Assembly: GCA_027886175.1 (NCBI GenBank)
Contig: JAJNNQ010000018.1
Coordinates: 23,231,001 to 23,295,000, forward strand
Source of the DNA: Phylloscopus collybita
Taxonomy: Eukaryota > Chordata > Aves > Passeriformes > Phylloscopidae
Reading direction: 5' to 3'
Length of the DNA: 64,000 nucleotides
Part shown: positions 1 to 29,139 of the stretch, in pieces
Layout of the letters: every line of letters begins with the position of its first letter
Position numbering within the stretch: position 1 is the first letter of the stretch
The notes under the pieces: model-generated
Told to the model about the DNA's origin: nothing
The model's input: the letters and a program-made list of their open reading frames with translations, nothing else
The model's database searches: none
Program-made: the position numbers and the translations under genes

Positions 1-16862
<16,862 letters not shown>

Positions 16863-16865
16863 CTA

Positions 16866-17771
16866 CTAAAAATGACAACAAACAATTAGCACCAGACATA
16901 AATGCTCCTACCAACACACCACTGCACTATAACATGCCATAGCCTTTGTAACATTAATGGAGTTAGACACTTACTTGGAAGTTACCTGGGAGGACCCAAA
17001 GCAGGACAACTGCCACTTCCTGGGCTAACACTCACTTCTTCCTGTAAGGGTTAAATCCCTCTTCTAGCCATGGTGGCACAGATCTCTCTTTACTGCAGCA
17101 GTTAGGCTGAGTGCTCTGTGTCTGAAAAGGCCTTAAGGTTCATCTTCTGTGTTGAAGCAGCACGCTCAATTACACATCCTAAAGGGTACGGAAGCCTGCA
17201 ACTAGTTTTTGCTACTCGGTGTCAGTAAAGCCACAGAGAAAGGTCAGCCCGCTTGACAAACAGACTGAGTCTTCCAAAAAGCAGACAAGTGGCAATGCTG
17301 GGAGTAAAACAGATGGTAAAACAGGTAGTTTGCAAGCCAGTATCAGTTCAGTAGCAAACCAAGGCACGCGGGACCCTGGGCTCCTTGGAACAGGGTGTAG
17401 GAGACCAAGCCCCAACTCCTACTGCCGAAAAATACCACCCCTACACCTCAGGGCTGTCACTGTGCCAATCCCAAAGTCCTGGCCAAATCCTTCACCTCAC
17501 AACACCCCTCTCCCTACCCGTGCCTCGCAGGCGGGGGATTTCTCTCCCCACCGGGCTCAAAAACACCCGCATCCCCAGCCCGGTGAACTACCCGCTGCCG
17601 CAGGCCGCCTCCCTTAGTCCTCAGGGACCCGGCCGCACTGATTCCCTCCTCTGGGGAGACGGCGCTGCTTCTGCCCGACACCCCCCAGCTTCCCCGGGAA
17701 AAGCCGGGAAACTGCCCTCGCCGCCCCGCTCCGCGCAGCTTCTTGCCGGGCCTCCCCACGACCCCGCTCAC
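16866..17771 (-). other. GPATCH2L 5' UTR intron
   Basis: About 0.9 kb between the inferred first exon and the acceptor before the start codon. Its distal part is CpG-rich and belongs to the promoter island. Confidence 0.5.
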
Positions 17772-18050
17772 CGGCCAGCGCCCCGCTCCGCCAGCCCCTC
17801 CTCAGCGCCGCTTCCGGCCTCCCCGGGCCACTTCCTCCGCCCGCCCCGCCTGCGGGCGGGGCCGCCGCCGAGCCCTGACAGCCCGGCCGAGGCCAGCGCC
17901 GGCCCGCCCCGCCGCCCGGCCCGCCCCCGAGCGCGGAGTGCCGCCGTGCTCCGTGCGTTGTGCTCTGTTTGTGCTGTGCCCGGTGCCGCCAGTGGAGCCC
18001 TTACAGATCCCTCACCTGCCAGCGGGGCAGCTCTTGCCATATACGTAACC
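17500..18050 (-). promoter_or_regulatory. GPATCH2L: CpG-island promoter of GPATCH2L
   Basis: This is the only long GC- and CpG-dense stretch in the window, with its core at about 17,690-17,960. On the minus strand it carries an ETS-type word (GGCCGGAAGC near 17,810), a GGAGGAAGTG word near 17,830, and GC boxes around 17,840-17,870. No TATA box is evident. Its position just upstream of GPATCH2L coding exon 1 makes it the housekeeping-type promoter of that gene. Such islands often fire in both directions, but no gene is recognisable on the plus strand beyond it. Confidence 0.8.
17772..17835 (-). other. GPATCH2L: Probable non-coding first exon of GPATCH2L (5' UTR)
   Basis: On the minus strand a consensus donor (GGCCG|GTGAGC) sits inside the CpG island at 17772/17771, 906 bp upstream of the acceptor of coding exon 1. 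An exon ending here would be spliced to the short untranslated stub before the ATG. The 5' limit given is only an estimate from the position of an ETS-like word and GC boxes; no transcription start can be read directly. A second consensus donor (GGCAG|GTGAGG) at 18016 could serve an alternative first exon. Confidence 0.55.
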
Positions 18051-18305
18051 TTTAGGTACTTGGTTATTGTATTTTATTTTTAATGGACAACAAATAAACT
18101 TGGTACCCAAACTCCTCCATTTGGTTGCTGCCACGCTAGTTGTGTGCATCCTAAATTAAACTTGACAGTGCTACTCCCCTCTCCTTAAGGCTTGCATCTC
18201 TTTAGCCACCATACACATCACCAGCAGCCACCAGAATAAAGCTAGGTGTGAACCTGCCACCATCCAGTTCTGTGTAACATTCCGGTTTCTCAGCTTTCAT
18301 GATGC

Positions 18306-18592
18306 GACTTGGGGGGTTGAGTGGGGTTTTTTTCATCGTCGGTTTGTTTTGTTTTGTTTGTTTGTTTTGATGGGGTTTTTGGTTGGGGTTGGTGATGTTT
18401 GTTTGGGGGTTTTGTTCTTTTGGTTTTGGTTTGGTTTTGGGTGGGGGTTGAGAATGGCTTTTTTGTTTGGGTTTGGTTTGGGGGTTTTTTGTGTTGTTTT
18501 TTTTTGTTTGTTTGTTTGGTTGGTTTGTTTTTTTGTTTGGTTTGGTTGTTTTTTGGTTGGTTGGTTTTTGTTTTGGTTTTTTTTTCAGAAGG
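18306..18592 (+). repeat. Long T/G-rich low-complexity tract
   Basis: About 290 bp is built almost only of T and G on the plus strand (TTTTG, GGTTT, GGGG words), starting with a G run and ending in a T run before CAGAAGG. It lies about 0.3 kb beyond the GPATCH2L CpG island. Long reading frames on both strands here (Phe/Gly/Val-rich one way, Lys/Thr/Asn-rich the other) are products of the composition and not genes. Confidence 0.9.
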
Positions 18593-20869
18593 ATGTTCAG
18601 GGTTTTCCTGACCTACATAGGTGCACTCATATTCAAGCCAATACTGGCTCATTTTTCATGTCATGTTTTAAAGTGCAGCATATCAAAAGTTTTGCCAGAG
18701 TCCATAGCTATATTATGTTTGAGGTATTCTCTTCACTAATTTTGTAAATTAAACCAAAAGAAAGTAAGCAGATTTATTTTGATGTGATTTATTCTATATA
18801 AATATATACTGCTGCCTAATGATCCCTTATCCTTTGTGTTCCTACTTTTTTCCCCCATTCTGTTTATTCCATCACATCGCCAGGAACAGAAGTTACTCTG
18901 AAAGGGTGATATTTGCCAAGACCACTGCTGCCTCCCTGCTCCCACCACAAAAGACATGCAGTGTTTGCTCTTCCTCAGTCCTCTGGCACCCTCCCTAGTT
19001 TGTCAAGATACTTCAAAAATAACTGAATCCTTGAATTTGCCATTGATTCTTACACCCCAATAGGACAAGCTTCATTTAGCTTTGCTAAACTTTTTTCATG
19101 CTGTTTATCTAACCAGTTCCTTTATTCCAGTCTGAGCTGTGATGTTCACATTCTCATTTCCTTGTAGTTCTGTATTACTTCCTTGAAAAAGAAATATTAA
19201 AAGAAGAAAAGCAGTCATTAGGTAGATTTTTTTAGCCAATTTCCAATTGCTGGCTTGATTAAAGTTGCTTTATATGCATCATCTTGCCTGTAAAATTCTG
19301 TCCTTTTGGTTTTTTAACCCTTTCTGGGGCAGTAACTCACCTTACTTGCTAGCAGAATTTTGTTTTCCCTGCCAGTTTCCTATTTCCAATACAGGGGTTT
19401 TCTTTTTACTCTCAGATCTGAGAGAAAATCCCTCCTAAAATCTAATCCTGTTTCACCGCTGCAATCCTTTTTCATGCTTCAGGATATAAAACAGCTACAA
19501 AAATGTCTGGGTTAGAGAGAAACTCCCCTGATGGGAAGGTTATTCTGTAAACATCACTTCAGAGCTTCTTACCCCTTCATTTCAAGCACTCAATACTGGC
19601 TGCCGTTCCAGGCAGGATAACAAACCAGACAAACAATTGTGTACAAGAAATCCTGTATTCAGATGTCCTGGGGAGATGGCAGCAGATGCCCACTCTAATT
19701 TCTCTTATTTTCCCCTCATTTCCCAACTAGTTCTCTGCTGTTTCTGTAGGTTGACAAAATGTTTTGCAACTGGTATAAATTTTACTTCACCTGTCCATTA
19801 TTTTTTTTCCATATTCAACACTCAACCCCAAATTTCTGCAGATGTTGTCAGCATTTGGCCTGAGTAAAGACACCATACTGGCACGCAGGGTTGGTTTTCT
19901 GTGAGAGAGATAAGGCAAAGGCAACAGGCAGGATAAAAGTGCTCTTGCAATTGCAAGAGTCTCAAGAACTAAAAGGGTGCCACAAAGGACCACTGATGTG
20001 TATAGGGAAAAATCAGAAAATCTGGAGTAAGAGTTCAAGAAATATAATGAGGCAGTTGGGATAATCTGGTTTTGAACAGTTTATAGTATTTCTGTCCAGT
20101 CTTAAAAGGTTCACCTTGATGTGGGTCAGCAAAAGTAAATTTTGAATCCTTGCCTGCATTCAGCTTCATCCCACATCCCTGGCAAATTATTTACTCTCTG
20201 TGCACTTTGTAGGTTGCCTGAATGGGAACTGCCCCAACTTCTCAGCACTAGTTTTGCTCATTAAATGCTCCAGGGATACAAAATGTTCAGCACTCTTATC
20301 CCACATGGATTGATGGATTATCCATCACTGGGTTTTGTAAGGATGGGGTTTTTTCCTGCCCAGAGAGTGCGGTAACCTGTGCTGAACTGCTGCTGGGCCT
20401 GGAGGCAGGAGAGCATGTGTTAGTGGTGAGGGCCATTTCTGAGGCAAGCAGGAGAGGAAGCTTGGCTGGATGCTCTCTGCTTGGCCCAGCTCCCTCCCCG
20501 GTGGGCAGCAGGAGCCATACAGCCCAGGAGGATGGGGAGAGCAGCAGGGTCATTGCTCTACCCCAGCAAATGCTCTGCCTAGTCCCATGGCACTTTTCAG
20601 CAAAACCTTCCAGGGGTTAAAAGGAAAAAGAGAGACAGAAAGGGGACAAGAGACAAAGGGAGGAATAAAGTCAAAAAATGTGCCGTGAAGCTTCTTGCAG
20701 CAAAATGCGGAGAAAGTCATTTCCAACTTCTTTCATCTCAGAGATGAAGCCACTAAATAAAAGGGCAGCGCAGAACACAAGGGCTTTTAATCTGTCTCAT
20801 CTCCTTCATAATAACTGCAAATTTTCCCTGGGCTCCTGGGAGTGAGCCTCTTTCCTCTGTCTTTGCCTT
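18593..20869. other. Intergenic, no gene seen
   Basis: Ordinary A/T-rich sequence with no repeat family that I recognise. A stretch at about 19,200-19,330 (CAATTTCCAATTGCTGG, CTTGATTAAAGTTGC) has a mildly regulatory look. Confidence 0.6.
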
Positions 20870-21350
20870 ATCTCCCCCCTCCATATTTCACAGCCGGCTC
20901 GGCTCCCCTCACTCGGCTGCCCCCGGCCTAGTCTCCGAGAGGCCTGTGGGAGCCGCCAGCTCCCAGGGCCTCATTGTTCCCGGCTTGGGAGGAAGCTCAG
21001 GGAGGGAATTGAAGGCAAGTCAAAGGGAAACGGCATCATCGCTGCTTCATTAATGGGAACCTTTCAGCAGAAAACATATCAGAGCGAGGTCTTTTCAGAG
21101 GCAGTAATTAGCAATTTGGAGCCTTCCCCCCTCAGGAGATGCAGCTGCGATCTAACAAGTGGGAGCAGTTCTCGCCTCCTTTTACGCTTCATATTTATTG
21201 TTTTTCATTTTCTCCATCTTCCTTCCATTGTCCAGCCTCCTCCTCATGGCCAGATAAGGGCCCTTTATTAATCACTCTCTTTTAATTCTTCATTAATGAT
21301 AATAACTTTCTCTGGTGTGCGAAGAGGAGTTAATCTTTCCTGGGTATTGA
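20870..21350. promoter_or_regulatory. Candidate enhancer / conserved non-coding element
   Basis: A GC- and CpG-retaining first half (CAGCCGGCTCGGCTCC, CCCCGGCCTAG) passes into TTCATTAATGGGAACC, GCAGTAATTAGCAATTTGG, TTTATTAATCACTC, TTCTTCATTAATGATAATAAC. TAAT cores recur at least six times. It lies about 3 kb upstream of the GPATCH2L promoter and is one of the clearest regulatory-looking blocks in the window. Confidence 0.5.
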
Positions 21351-24300
21351 GAAAGGACAGGGCTGAAAAGAGGGGAGGGAGGGAGTGAGGGAGGGAGAAG
21401 TGCACAGTGGACAAGGCTGTACTGCCATTCTTCCTTCCTGCCCCACCACCTGGAAGGAGTTTCTGAAGACTTTGGCTGTCAAGTTGCAAGCTGTCCACTG
21501 GAAAAACTTGGGCTGCCACTTTGGTCCAGCTGTGTGGGTGTGGTGGGATGTACCCTCTCTCAAGAGATCCAGTCCTTAGCAGAAATAGGTGTACATTGGC
21601 CAGAGGGAGAGACCTTCTCTGTGCATCTTTGCCAAACACTTGCCAGCATCTCGGTGTGACTAACTGGCTATGTCTACTTGTCTTGGAAGAACGCTTCTTC
21701 AAATGCCTTCAAAGCCCAGTTTCCCAAGTCCAAGCTGAAACAGCACATGGAAGTGACAGAAATGGCATCTGGGAGGCTCTGCACGTGTCATGACTCTTCT
21801 AGCAACTTCTCCCTGGGAGCTGGTACAGTCTGCCTTGGATTGCACCCATCTGGAGATCACAGTTCACCAACATGGACATTTGTGTGATGTGACCAATGCC
21901 AGGCTGGCTCAGCGTGGACAGCCCAGTGACAAAAGCTGGGTGAAAATGGCAAGGAGGGGGAGGAGTCTGTCACAGAGGCTTTGGCTATGTGTGTAAGGCA
22001 ACAGTCAATGAATGCCAGCCCCAAGAACATAGCCAGGGAGGACAATCCAAACACACTTACAGAGCTCAGCTTTTTTTCCTGGTGTTTTGTACCACTGGGT
22101 TCATACAAACCCCTGCTAGTAAAGGCCATGCAAAGTGATCTAGTGATAGCTTTAGTGGTGGACATCATGGTAGCCCTTTCTGAGTAACTGGGCATGCCAC
22201 TATCAATTAAGAATATTTTAGTACTACCAAATATGATGAAAAAGGGGAAGAATTCCACTGTCACCAGGATAGGTGGCTCCACAACATCACTGAGGATTAT
22301 CAGTTTGGCAACAGTGAGAAACGCTGAGGGAAGGGAACAAATGACATGCAGAGAACCCAAGAAATTCAGTGCAGAAGCTCAAGCAAATCCATTGATTGCA
22401 GAGACAGCTTTGTGTCCTTCCTGTAACAGAGTGGATGATATCCTAGCTTCACATTTCCATATCATTCCATGGATGTTGCCAAAGAAGCCAGTAACAGTTC
22501 AAATCAGTGACTCCCATGGGCCTGGAAAAAAATGAGTCACCACATGCTCCTGTGACACAAGTTGCCCCAATACCACCAATATCACTGCATGCTGACCTGA
22601 GGCATTTGTTTGGCAGATCTGGGAAGGGATGGAGAAATCAAGCTGCTGAAGGAGTCAGGGCAGGAGTGGAGAGAGACAGTAGGAAAAAAAAAAAAAAAAG
22701 AAATTTGGTGTTTTCTCTTCTTTGGTGTCATTTGCAGGGCCAATATCCAGTCTGCATTCTTTTACAGAACACAGCAGTAAATACTTTTTTTCTCTACCAT
22801 CAAAGCTCTTGCTTTTGGCCCAACATCAGGACTCTTCCAGAAGTTGTGGAATAGACAGGGTCAGTTTATTTCTGGTTGCTGTTCTACAAGCATCAGGCGG
22901 TGTTTCCTTAATATGCTCTGGTTCCCAAGTGTCTTTGATGGTGCAGTGAAACTCAGGCCTACATTTATGTAATCTGCTGCCAGCATCTTTGATATCCATT
23001 TAATATGGACTTTAAGGATTCCTGATAGTCCTGATGATTAGGAATTACCTGTATTTCAACATCCTTTGACAGGCCTGTGCTTAATTTCCAGTGCCTCTAA
23101 TACACTCCACAGAGGTGTTTGAAAGAACTTTCTAGCTATGAATGTGAAGTAATACAGAAAGTGGGGCTGGCTTGTCTGCAAAAGTTGTATTTCAGTCTTG
23201 CTGCGAGTCAGTCTAGTCCCATTAAATGAGGCTGGATTTTAGGTTTTGCTGTTTTCCCACGGCACCTCTACATGAGGCCAAAAGACTTCACTTGTGCCCA
23301 GCAAAAGAAAGAAGTTTTCACACTGTACAGCAACAAATTTCTATTTTGATTTTCTATTTTAAAGCATGTATCTTTTCTTAAGGCTCACTGAATCAGATCA
23401 TCTCTGGTCTTACACTGCTACTCTGCACTGGAAGGCCAGTAGGGTCTACCAAATTCTCCTCCATGCTTTCTGCCCCAGTAGATGATCTGAACCTTCTGGG
23501 ACTGGTCCCTGCCTTCACACATATGGCAGTGGGTGGACAAAGTCCGCATGGTGGAGACAGTGTGGGCTGATGTGAGGGGAGCCAGAAGGCTTATGAAACC
23601 TGATGTATATGAACCCTCCTTCCAGTATTGTTTGCTGAGCACTGAATAGCGATGCAGATCCTTCCTCAGCAAGGATTCATGGGGACTCCACCACTGCTAG
23701 CAGTTGGCTGAGCAGTGCAGGGTACAGTGTTGGGACTTGTGACAAGGTGCCACTCCTGCTGATACAGCCAAGTCAAACTCCTGACTGCTGTGAAGAGTAC
23801 ACTAAATATAGGTGTGAGGTAACATAAAACAAACATGATTATTGCTGTGACAGGTGAGAGACAAGATGTCACAGATGCAGAGTTCCTCTGGAAAGAAATT
23901 AATAAAATGAAATCAGCTTGACTTGGATTCTTCTATGGAAAGGACAGCAAGAAGGATGTTAATGCTGTAACTTGAAAGCAAGAACTAAATAAAAAGAGAA
24001 ACAGAGGGCAAGCAAGGCAGGAACTAAAGAACCACTAAATAAATTGCAGGATTCTCCTCAATCTTGCAACAGAAAGTCTGGTCATGAAACTACTCATCTC
24101 TTATCTAGCACATTTTATTTTATAATTTTGCTTTATTTGGCAGTTGATCAAGGACTTCTGTAGGACTGGAATGATCTGGATTCTTACTGGAGTTCCTGTC
24201 TACCTGCCATTGCTGGTGTAAAAAGAGCAGCCTCAGAGACACCCAGAGGGGCACTTAGCAGTCCACCAGCCAGCCACAGGGACCTGACTAAATCCCCTGA

Positions 24301-25429
24301 GGATGCTTCAATGTTCAGAAAAGAAATGCATTTGCCATGGCAGCAGAAAGCAGGCTGTAGTACCAGTGATGCTGGTGAGGGCTGGAGCACTGTGGATATT
24401 AATGTGGTTAGGCAGGAACCGAGTGCTAGCTTGCCCTCAGCAAGAGCAAGCCATGTTTCAAAATCTATAGGCCTCAAAGCAGCCTAGCAGAGCCAAGTGT
24501 GGGGATCACCTGCAAGGACAGGTAAAGCCTCGAGGAGACTGGAATTATGTCTTTTACAGTTAGAATGATTGTAGGTTTTGCTTCCTGAAAGTCCTCTATG
24601 GCCTCTCTTGTTCGTTCCTCTCCTGTTGTCCTTGCATCTTGTGATTATCTGCCTATTTGTTGCAGTGAGATCAACTGGTACAAAGAAGAACAGCAGGTCT
24701 TACACAGATCTGGTCACAAGTCTGTATGAAGTGGGCAGGCAGGGGTTGCCAGAAGGCCTTATTGAGTGCATTGTCATTCCTTATTTGAGGGGAAGGTGAA
24801 GGTGCCGTGTTCCATGGGTGTATGAACTGGGCTGGGTGTTTCAGCCAGGAGCACATTTGTTGGCTGGCATCTGTAGGTTGGGCTGGGCCAGATGTTTTTG
24901 TATTTTTTTTTTTTAACATGGAGCTATTTTACATATGGGATCCATAAATGTGTAGTTTTAGAAAGCAACCAAGAGGACAGCATTTTCTGAGTCTCATGCA
25001 ACAGCAACTACATCCCTGCCTCAGTCTATACTTAACTTCTCCCTGTGCTCCAGACCAGCCTGCAGCTAGGGCTTGCCTCCCTTATCTTCATGTACTTGTT
25101 CATTCCTCTGCCACTGCTTTCTTTCAGCACAGCCTATTTGTATTTGTCAACTCTTCGCCTCTTGTTGCTCAAAACCCAAGTAGAACTGCTGCAAGCCCCT
25201 GCCTCTGGAGAAGATCCTGCTCGCTGTCTTTCCTGGCTTTTGCCTGCTGGGTGTTGTGGCCTTCCACATCCATTCCCAGCACTGCACCCAAGCACCCCCT
25301 TCTCCTACCTCATACTGTGGCTGGGGGAGCCTGGGGTGCTGACATTGCCAAGCCTTTCGGAGGGCTGAGAGCACTTCATGGTAAGGAAGAATGCAACAGC
25401 ATGGATCTGCTGGGGAGGGGGAGGGGAGC
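21351..25429. other. Intergenic, no gene seen
   Basis: Contains a poly(A) run at 22.68 kb and several chance reading frames, the longest 167 codons on the minus strand at 21,857-22,360. No splice-supported gene or known repeat is seen. Confidence 0.6.
22682..22699 (+). repeat. Poly(A) run
   Basis: About 17 A in a row in the intergenic interval, preceded by GGAGTGGAGAGAGACAGTAGG. It could be the tail of a decayed retrocopy, but no parent gene is recognised. Confidence 0.8.
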
Positions 25430-25800
25430 AGTCCTGACAATCCCCTTCGAATTATAAACATATCCTCTTTAAATACATTTCTAAGGATAACATTTGTATT
25501 ACTGCGTCCTGTGGCTGCTGATAGGGCCCTGCTTATCGCCTCGGTCTCTCCTCCTTTCTCTGGGCTCTGCTGGGAAAGGCCCCTATCTGGAACCGAGCTG
25601 GCAATCCTCCGCCAAGCAATTGTTTCAGTCCAGGGGAAAAATTAATTTCTGCCTATCGTTAATTGAGAGAATTGTGTGGAGAACTGGAAGGGGGGCTGAT
25701 GGGGGAGTGGGGGATGGAGTGGAGAAGAGAGAGATCGTGTTATTAACAGTGTCCCTTTCATAACCAAATACCCTGATTTCCATCAGTGAGATGAGAGGCT
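25430..25800. promoter_or_regulatory. Candidate enhancer with GATA-type words
   Basis: Contains AAGGATAAC, GCTGATAGGG, GCTTATCGCCTC, CCCTATCTGG and CCTATCGTTAATTGAG (five GATA cores in both directions), with CTGCGTCC, AATTAATTTC and retained CpGs. It is embedded in ordinary CpG-poor sequence. Confidence 0.48.
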
Positions 25801-28800
25801 CATTACAGCAAGAAGGTGATTAGAGAACTTGGAGGAGCTATCAGGCTAAGCAGGAGAGTGGCAGGGAATTCGGGAGGGACTCCCAGCAGAAGGGCAGCTG
25901 CACCAACCAGCCATCCCCTCTCACCCTCATTGCCATCTCCTCTTCTCCATGTCAGCACCAGTGACCCTGTACTCACATCTGAGGAAAAAGCAATGAAGAA
26001 GTTCCAGAGATCAGCAGTTTTAGTGGCTGAAGAAATGCTTTATGTGGTGGCAGAGCCTACACACTCTAAACAAAAGCCCACTGGAGCTGTTCAGCTCCTA
26101 AAGGGCCAGCTGACAGCTCACCTTAAATGCCATTCCCTGATGGCCAAAGAAGATGCACAAGTGTTGGCCTCCCTCCCAGCTACCTGAGGAGGTCACACAT
26201 GGCTATTCAGAGTGTCTCGTGTTAGCTGATCCCTCAACAGGTGGCCAAAACCTAGGACCTCTGACTGAATCACTCACAGAAATAATGTATAAGGGGAGGA
26301 AAACTACCCCATACTGTACTGTGATCCAACTTTTACACCACTCTGTGTGTGCCTCCTGGGATATTGCCTCTATTCTAGAGGTATCAGTGCTGTGATACAG
26401 CCCACCAGCCCCCAAGCCATCTTATGTACCATGTTTATGTCTTCATGAATTTCCTGTCCTTCAGCTCACAATCACTCCCCTGACAAATAGCTACAGAATC
26501 CCCTTGATTCCTGACATTGCTAGAAATAACTTTCTCCCTCTTTGTGAAGGTAAGCAGCCTTGAAAATTCATCCAGCCCACATAAACACTAGGGGATGAGA
26601 CTAGGATCAAAAGTTGAACTTCCACCTTGAATGTGAACGATTCTATGAAAAAAAACACCCCATCACTTTAATTTTCATTCCTTTTTCAATATAAAACTTT
26701 GGTATACCAGACAAATTTTGAGTGGACAGGAAGATAATAATGTTTCTGCTAAATTAGAGTAATATAACCTATTATTCCCATAGTTAATATCAGTTAATGC
26801 TTTAGTTACTATGACTTTTTTTGATTGTTAGTCTATTGCCAATAATGTACTTTAGACAGTCAAAATCTGTTTTTGAAATGATAAAGGGTCTTTGGCAAGG
26901 TCCATATGGGAGACAAAAGCTGCAACAGAGAAGTCAGAGTGTCAACTGAACAGCTGCAGATTGAAAAAAACTGTGGGGTCTGAACTCTCCTCTTTCTTTG
27001 ACAAAAGCCATTCCTCTAGATTCAAGATGAGAGATTGTCCCACTCTATAGGCTGCAGGAAAATCAATCCAGCATAAGACTCACAATTAATTGACGTAAAC
27101 TCAGAAATACTTCTCACCTAAATCATACAGGAGACCATGAAGGCAGACAGAAGTGCTCACTGTCACAGTGTATAAAGTTCTGCATACAGTAGCACAAATA
27201 GTCTCTCCCAACTCCCAAACCAGGCAGATCTCCTACCCTTTGTAGCTTAATCCCATCTATGTGTGACCATGTGTTGAGTTCTAGTAATCTCCAGCTCCTC
27301 AGGGCGATCCAGACAGAAGCAGAGAGAAGCAGACCCTCCACAGAAGGCAAGGCCTCCCATTTAGCATCAAGTTTCATTGCTGACAAATAGAGGACATGTC
27401 CAGGAATATGGTCTCTTGAAAAGAAAGGCATGGTCAATCACCAAGTTCCATTCAATCCTTAGCAGGTTCTCTTCATGCACTTATTCCCATGAGAAAATTG
27501 TTGGCAATGAGCAAATAATTAACAGACAGTTAAGAATAGGTCCAGAACCAGAGTTAGAAATCTTTGAAGCCAGAATGACTTATGAAAGTCTGTATACCTA
27601 GCTTTTTTTAATGAAGTGTATATTCCTTGCTATTTTCTCGTGCAAATCACCAGTAAAATGGAAATGGAGAAGAATGTTTGTCATAAAAATCTTGTGTGTT
27701 GAAATTCTGGATTACTCATGCTGTCTTCTAATGATGCTGAAGGCTTAGCTTAAAATTTCTAGTATCACCGGTCAACTAATTCATACAGAATCTTCCTCTT
27801 TATTAAGAGGTAGCTCTGGACTGATAAAATTAAGAAAGTCAACATAGGCTTCATGCCGGCCCCTCAGCTAATCTGACCTCTGGCCAGAGGAGTTCTGGAG
27901 ACAAACTACAACAGCACAATAGGCAGTCTGACCCAGAGGCTAAGCACTCTGTCCTGGAAGTGGAAATGCCCTCTCACCAAGCCTTAAACAGCTGAGACTC
28001 CACTAAGACTACTATAAATTGGTAGCCTCCAGCTTTGGATACCCAGTCTGAGCTACCGTTCTGCACTCACATTGCCCAGGTTCTCTTCAAGTGAGTAAGT
28101 CTAGGCCTTGCATCTCAAACAAAAAGTGATCAAGTATTTGAACCACCTTTTGCTACTATCTGTTTTCTTCCTTAAACAGTATTGTGTCACCAGTTTTGCA
28201 AAGGTTCAGCAATGAGGTCTGAGGAAGAGCTTGTATGGCTGCTTCTCATCTCCCCCTCTCTGTCTCTCTGTTTGTCTCTCTCCCTCTGTAGCCCATCAGA
28301 AAACAGAGAAGGGGAGAGATTGCATGGTTAGCCTCCAGCTAAATCTATCCCAATTGAAGGCTGTGCACTGTTAATTCAGTGACTAGAGTCAGCTTTAAAG
28401 AAGAGAGAATAACTGAATGCCACCAAAGCATTTGGATATATTTTAGAAAGTAAGAGGAAAGCTCCCCCCAGCCCCTTCCCCCAGCTAGTCCTCTGAAACC
28501 GTTTCTGATGCTCGCACTGCTTTGAGACTGCTAGGTGATGTAGAGGCACCAACAATAGTTAGGTGAGCCCTTGGTGAGAAGGGGATAAGCGTGGTAGTAC
28601 TGAAAATGAGTCCATAAGGCAACTCCATGCTCCGATGATCTGTGCCATTCCAGGAAATCCCAGAGCAGGGCAAAGTGGGACAGACCCTATCCTGACATTG
28701 GGAACATGCCTTTTCCAACATATTTCTCCCAGTTTGGTCCAGAGAAAGAAGTGAGATTAGCCAAAGTTATGGAGTGAAAGAAAGTATGACACCCATACAA

Positions 28801-29139
28801 AGAGGGACATGTAAGCAAGCAGAGAATGTGAGAGAACTTCAGGAAGAAGAGTTTGAAAAACAGGTATGTGACTACAAAGGGAGAAGAGGAAGGGTGAATT
28901 AGACAGAGAGGTATGGAGACGTGGACTGTGTTTGGAGGAAAGAGCATAACGGGAAAAAGGAGGGGGCAAAGTCTGAGGCACTCAGTGAGTTCAGAACAAT
29001 CTCTATTCTCCACAGCACTTTCTGTTTAAAAAAATAAAAAAGGAATGATGGAGAAGGGGAGAGAGTCAGACAAGTTTAATGATGTGTGTTCAAAGCTCAG
29101 ATTGGAAAAATGACAGAGAAAAGCAGCCTGTTTCGGCTC
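25801..29139. other. Intergenic, no gene seen
   Basis: Contains a possible CR1 relic at 26.6 kb. From about 28.74 to 29.1 kb the plus strand is strongly purine-rich. Confidence 0.6.
26555..26655 (+). mobile_element. Possible CR1 LINE 3' relic
   Basis: The words CTTCCACCTTGAATGTGAACG then ATTCTATGA resemble the CR1 3' end (CTTCCAACCTAAATGATTCTATGA), followed by an A-rich run. The match is short, so it could be coincidence. Confidence 0.4.

Noticed and set aside
18290..18747. Long reading frames on both strands over the T/G tract
   Set aside because: They are Lys/Thr/Asn/Pro-rich one way and Phe/Gly/Val/Leu-rich the other, exactly what a two-letter low-complexity tract gives.
21857..22360. 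A 167-codon minus-strand reading frame, possible gene or retrocopy
   Set aside because: No homology recognised; opposite-strand frames of similar length overlap it, and there are no splice or poly(A) signals to support it. A poly(A) run lies 300 bp beyond but on the other strand.
24948..25457. A 169-codon plus-strand reading frame
   Set aside because: No recognisable domain; its end runs into a regulatory-looking block; overlapping frames on both strands suggest chance.
27845..27970. A possible old tRNA-type SINE (GGCTAAGCACTCTGTCCTGG)
   Set aside because: Only one short stretch resembles such elements; there is no clear A/B box pair or tail.
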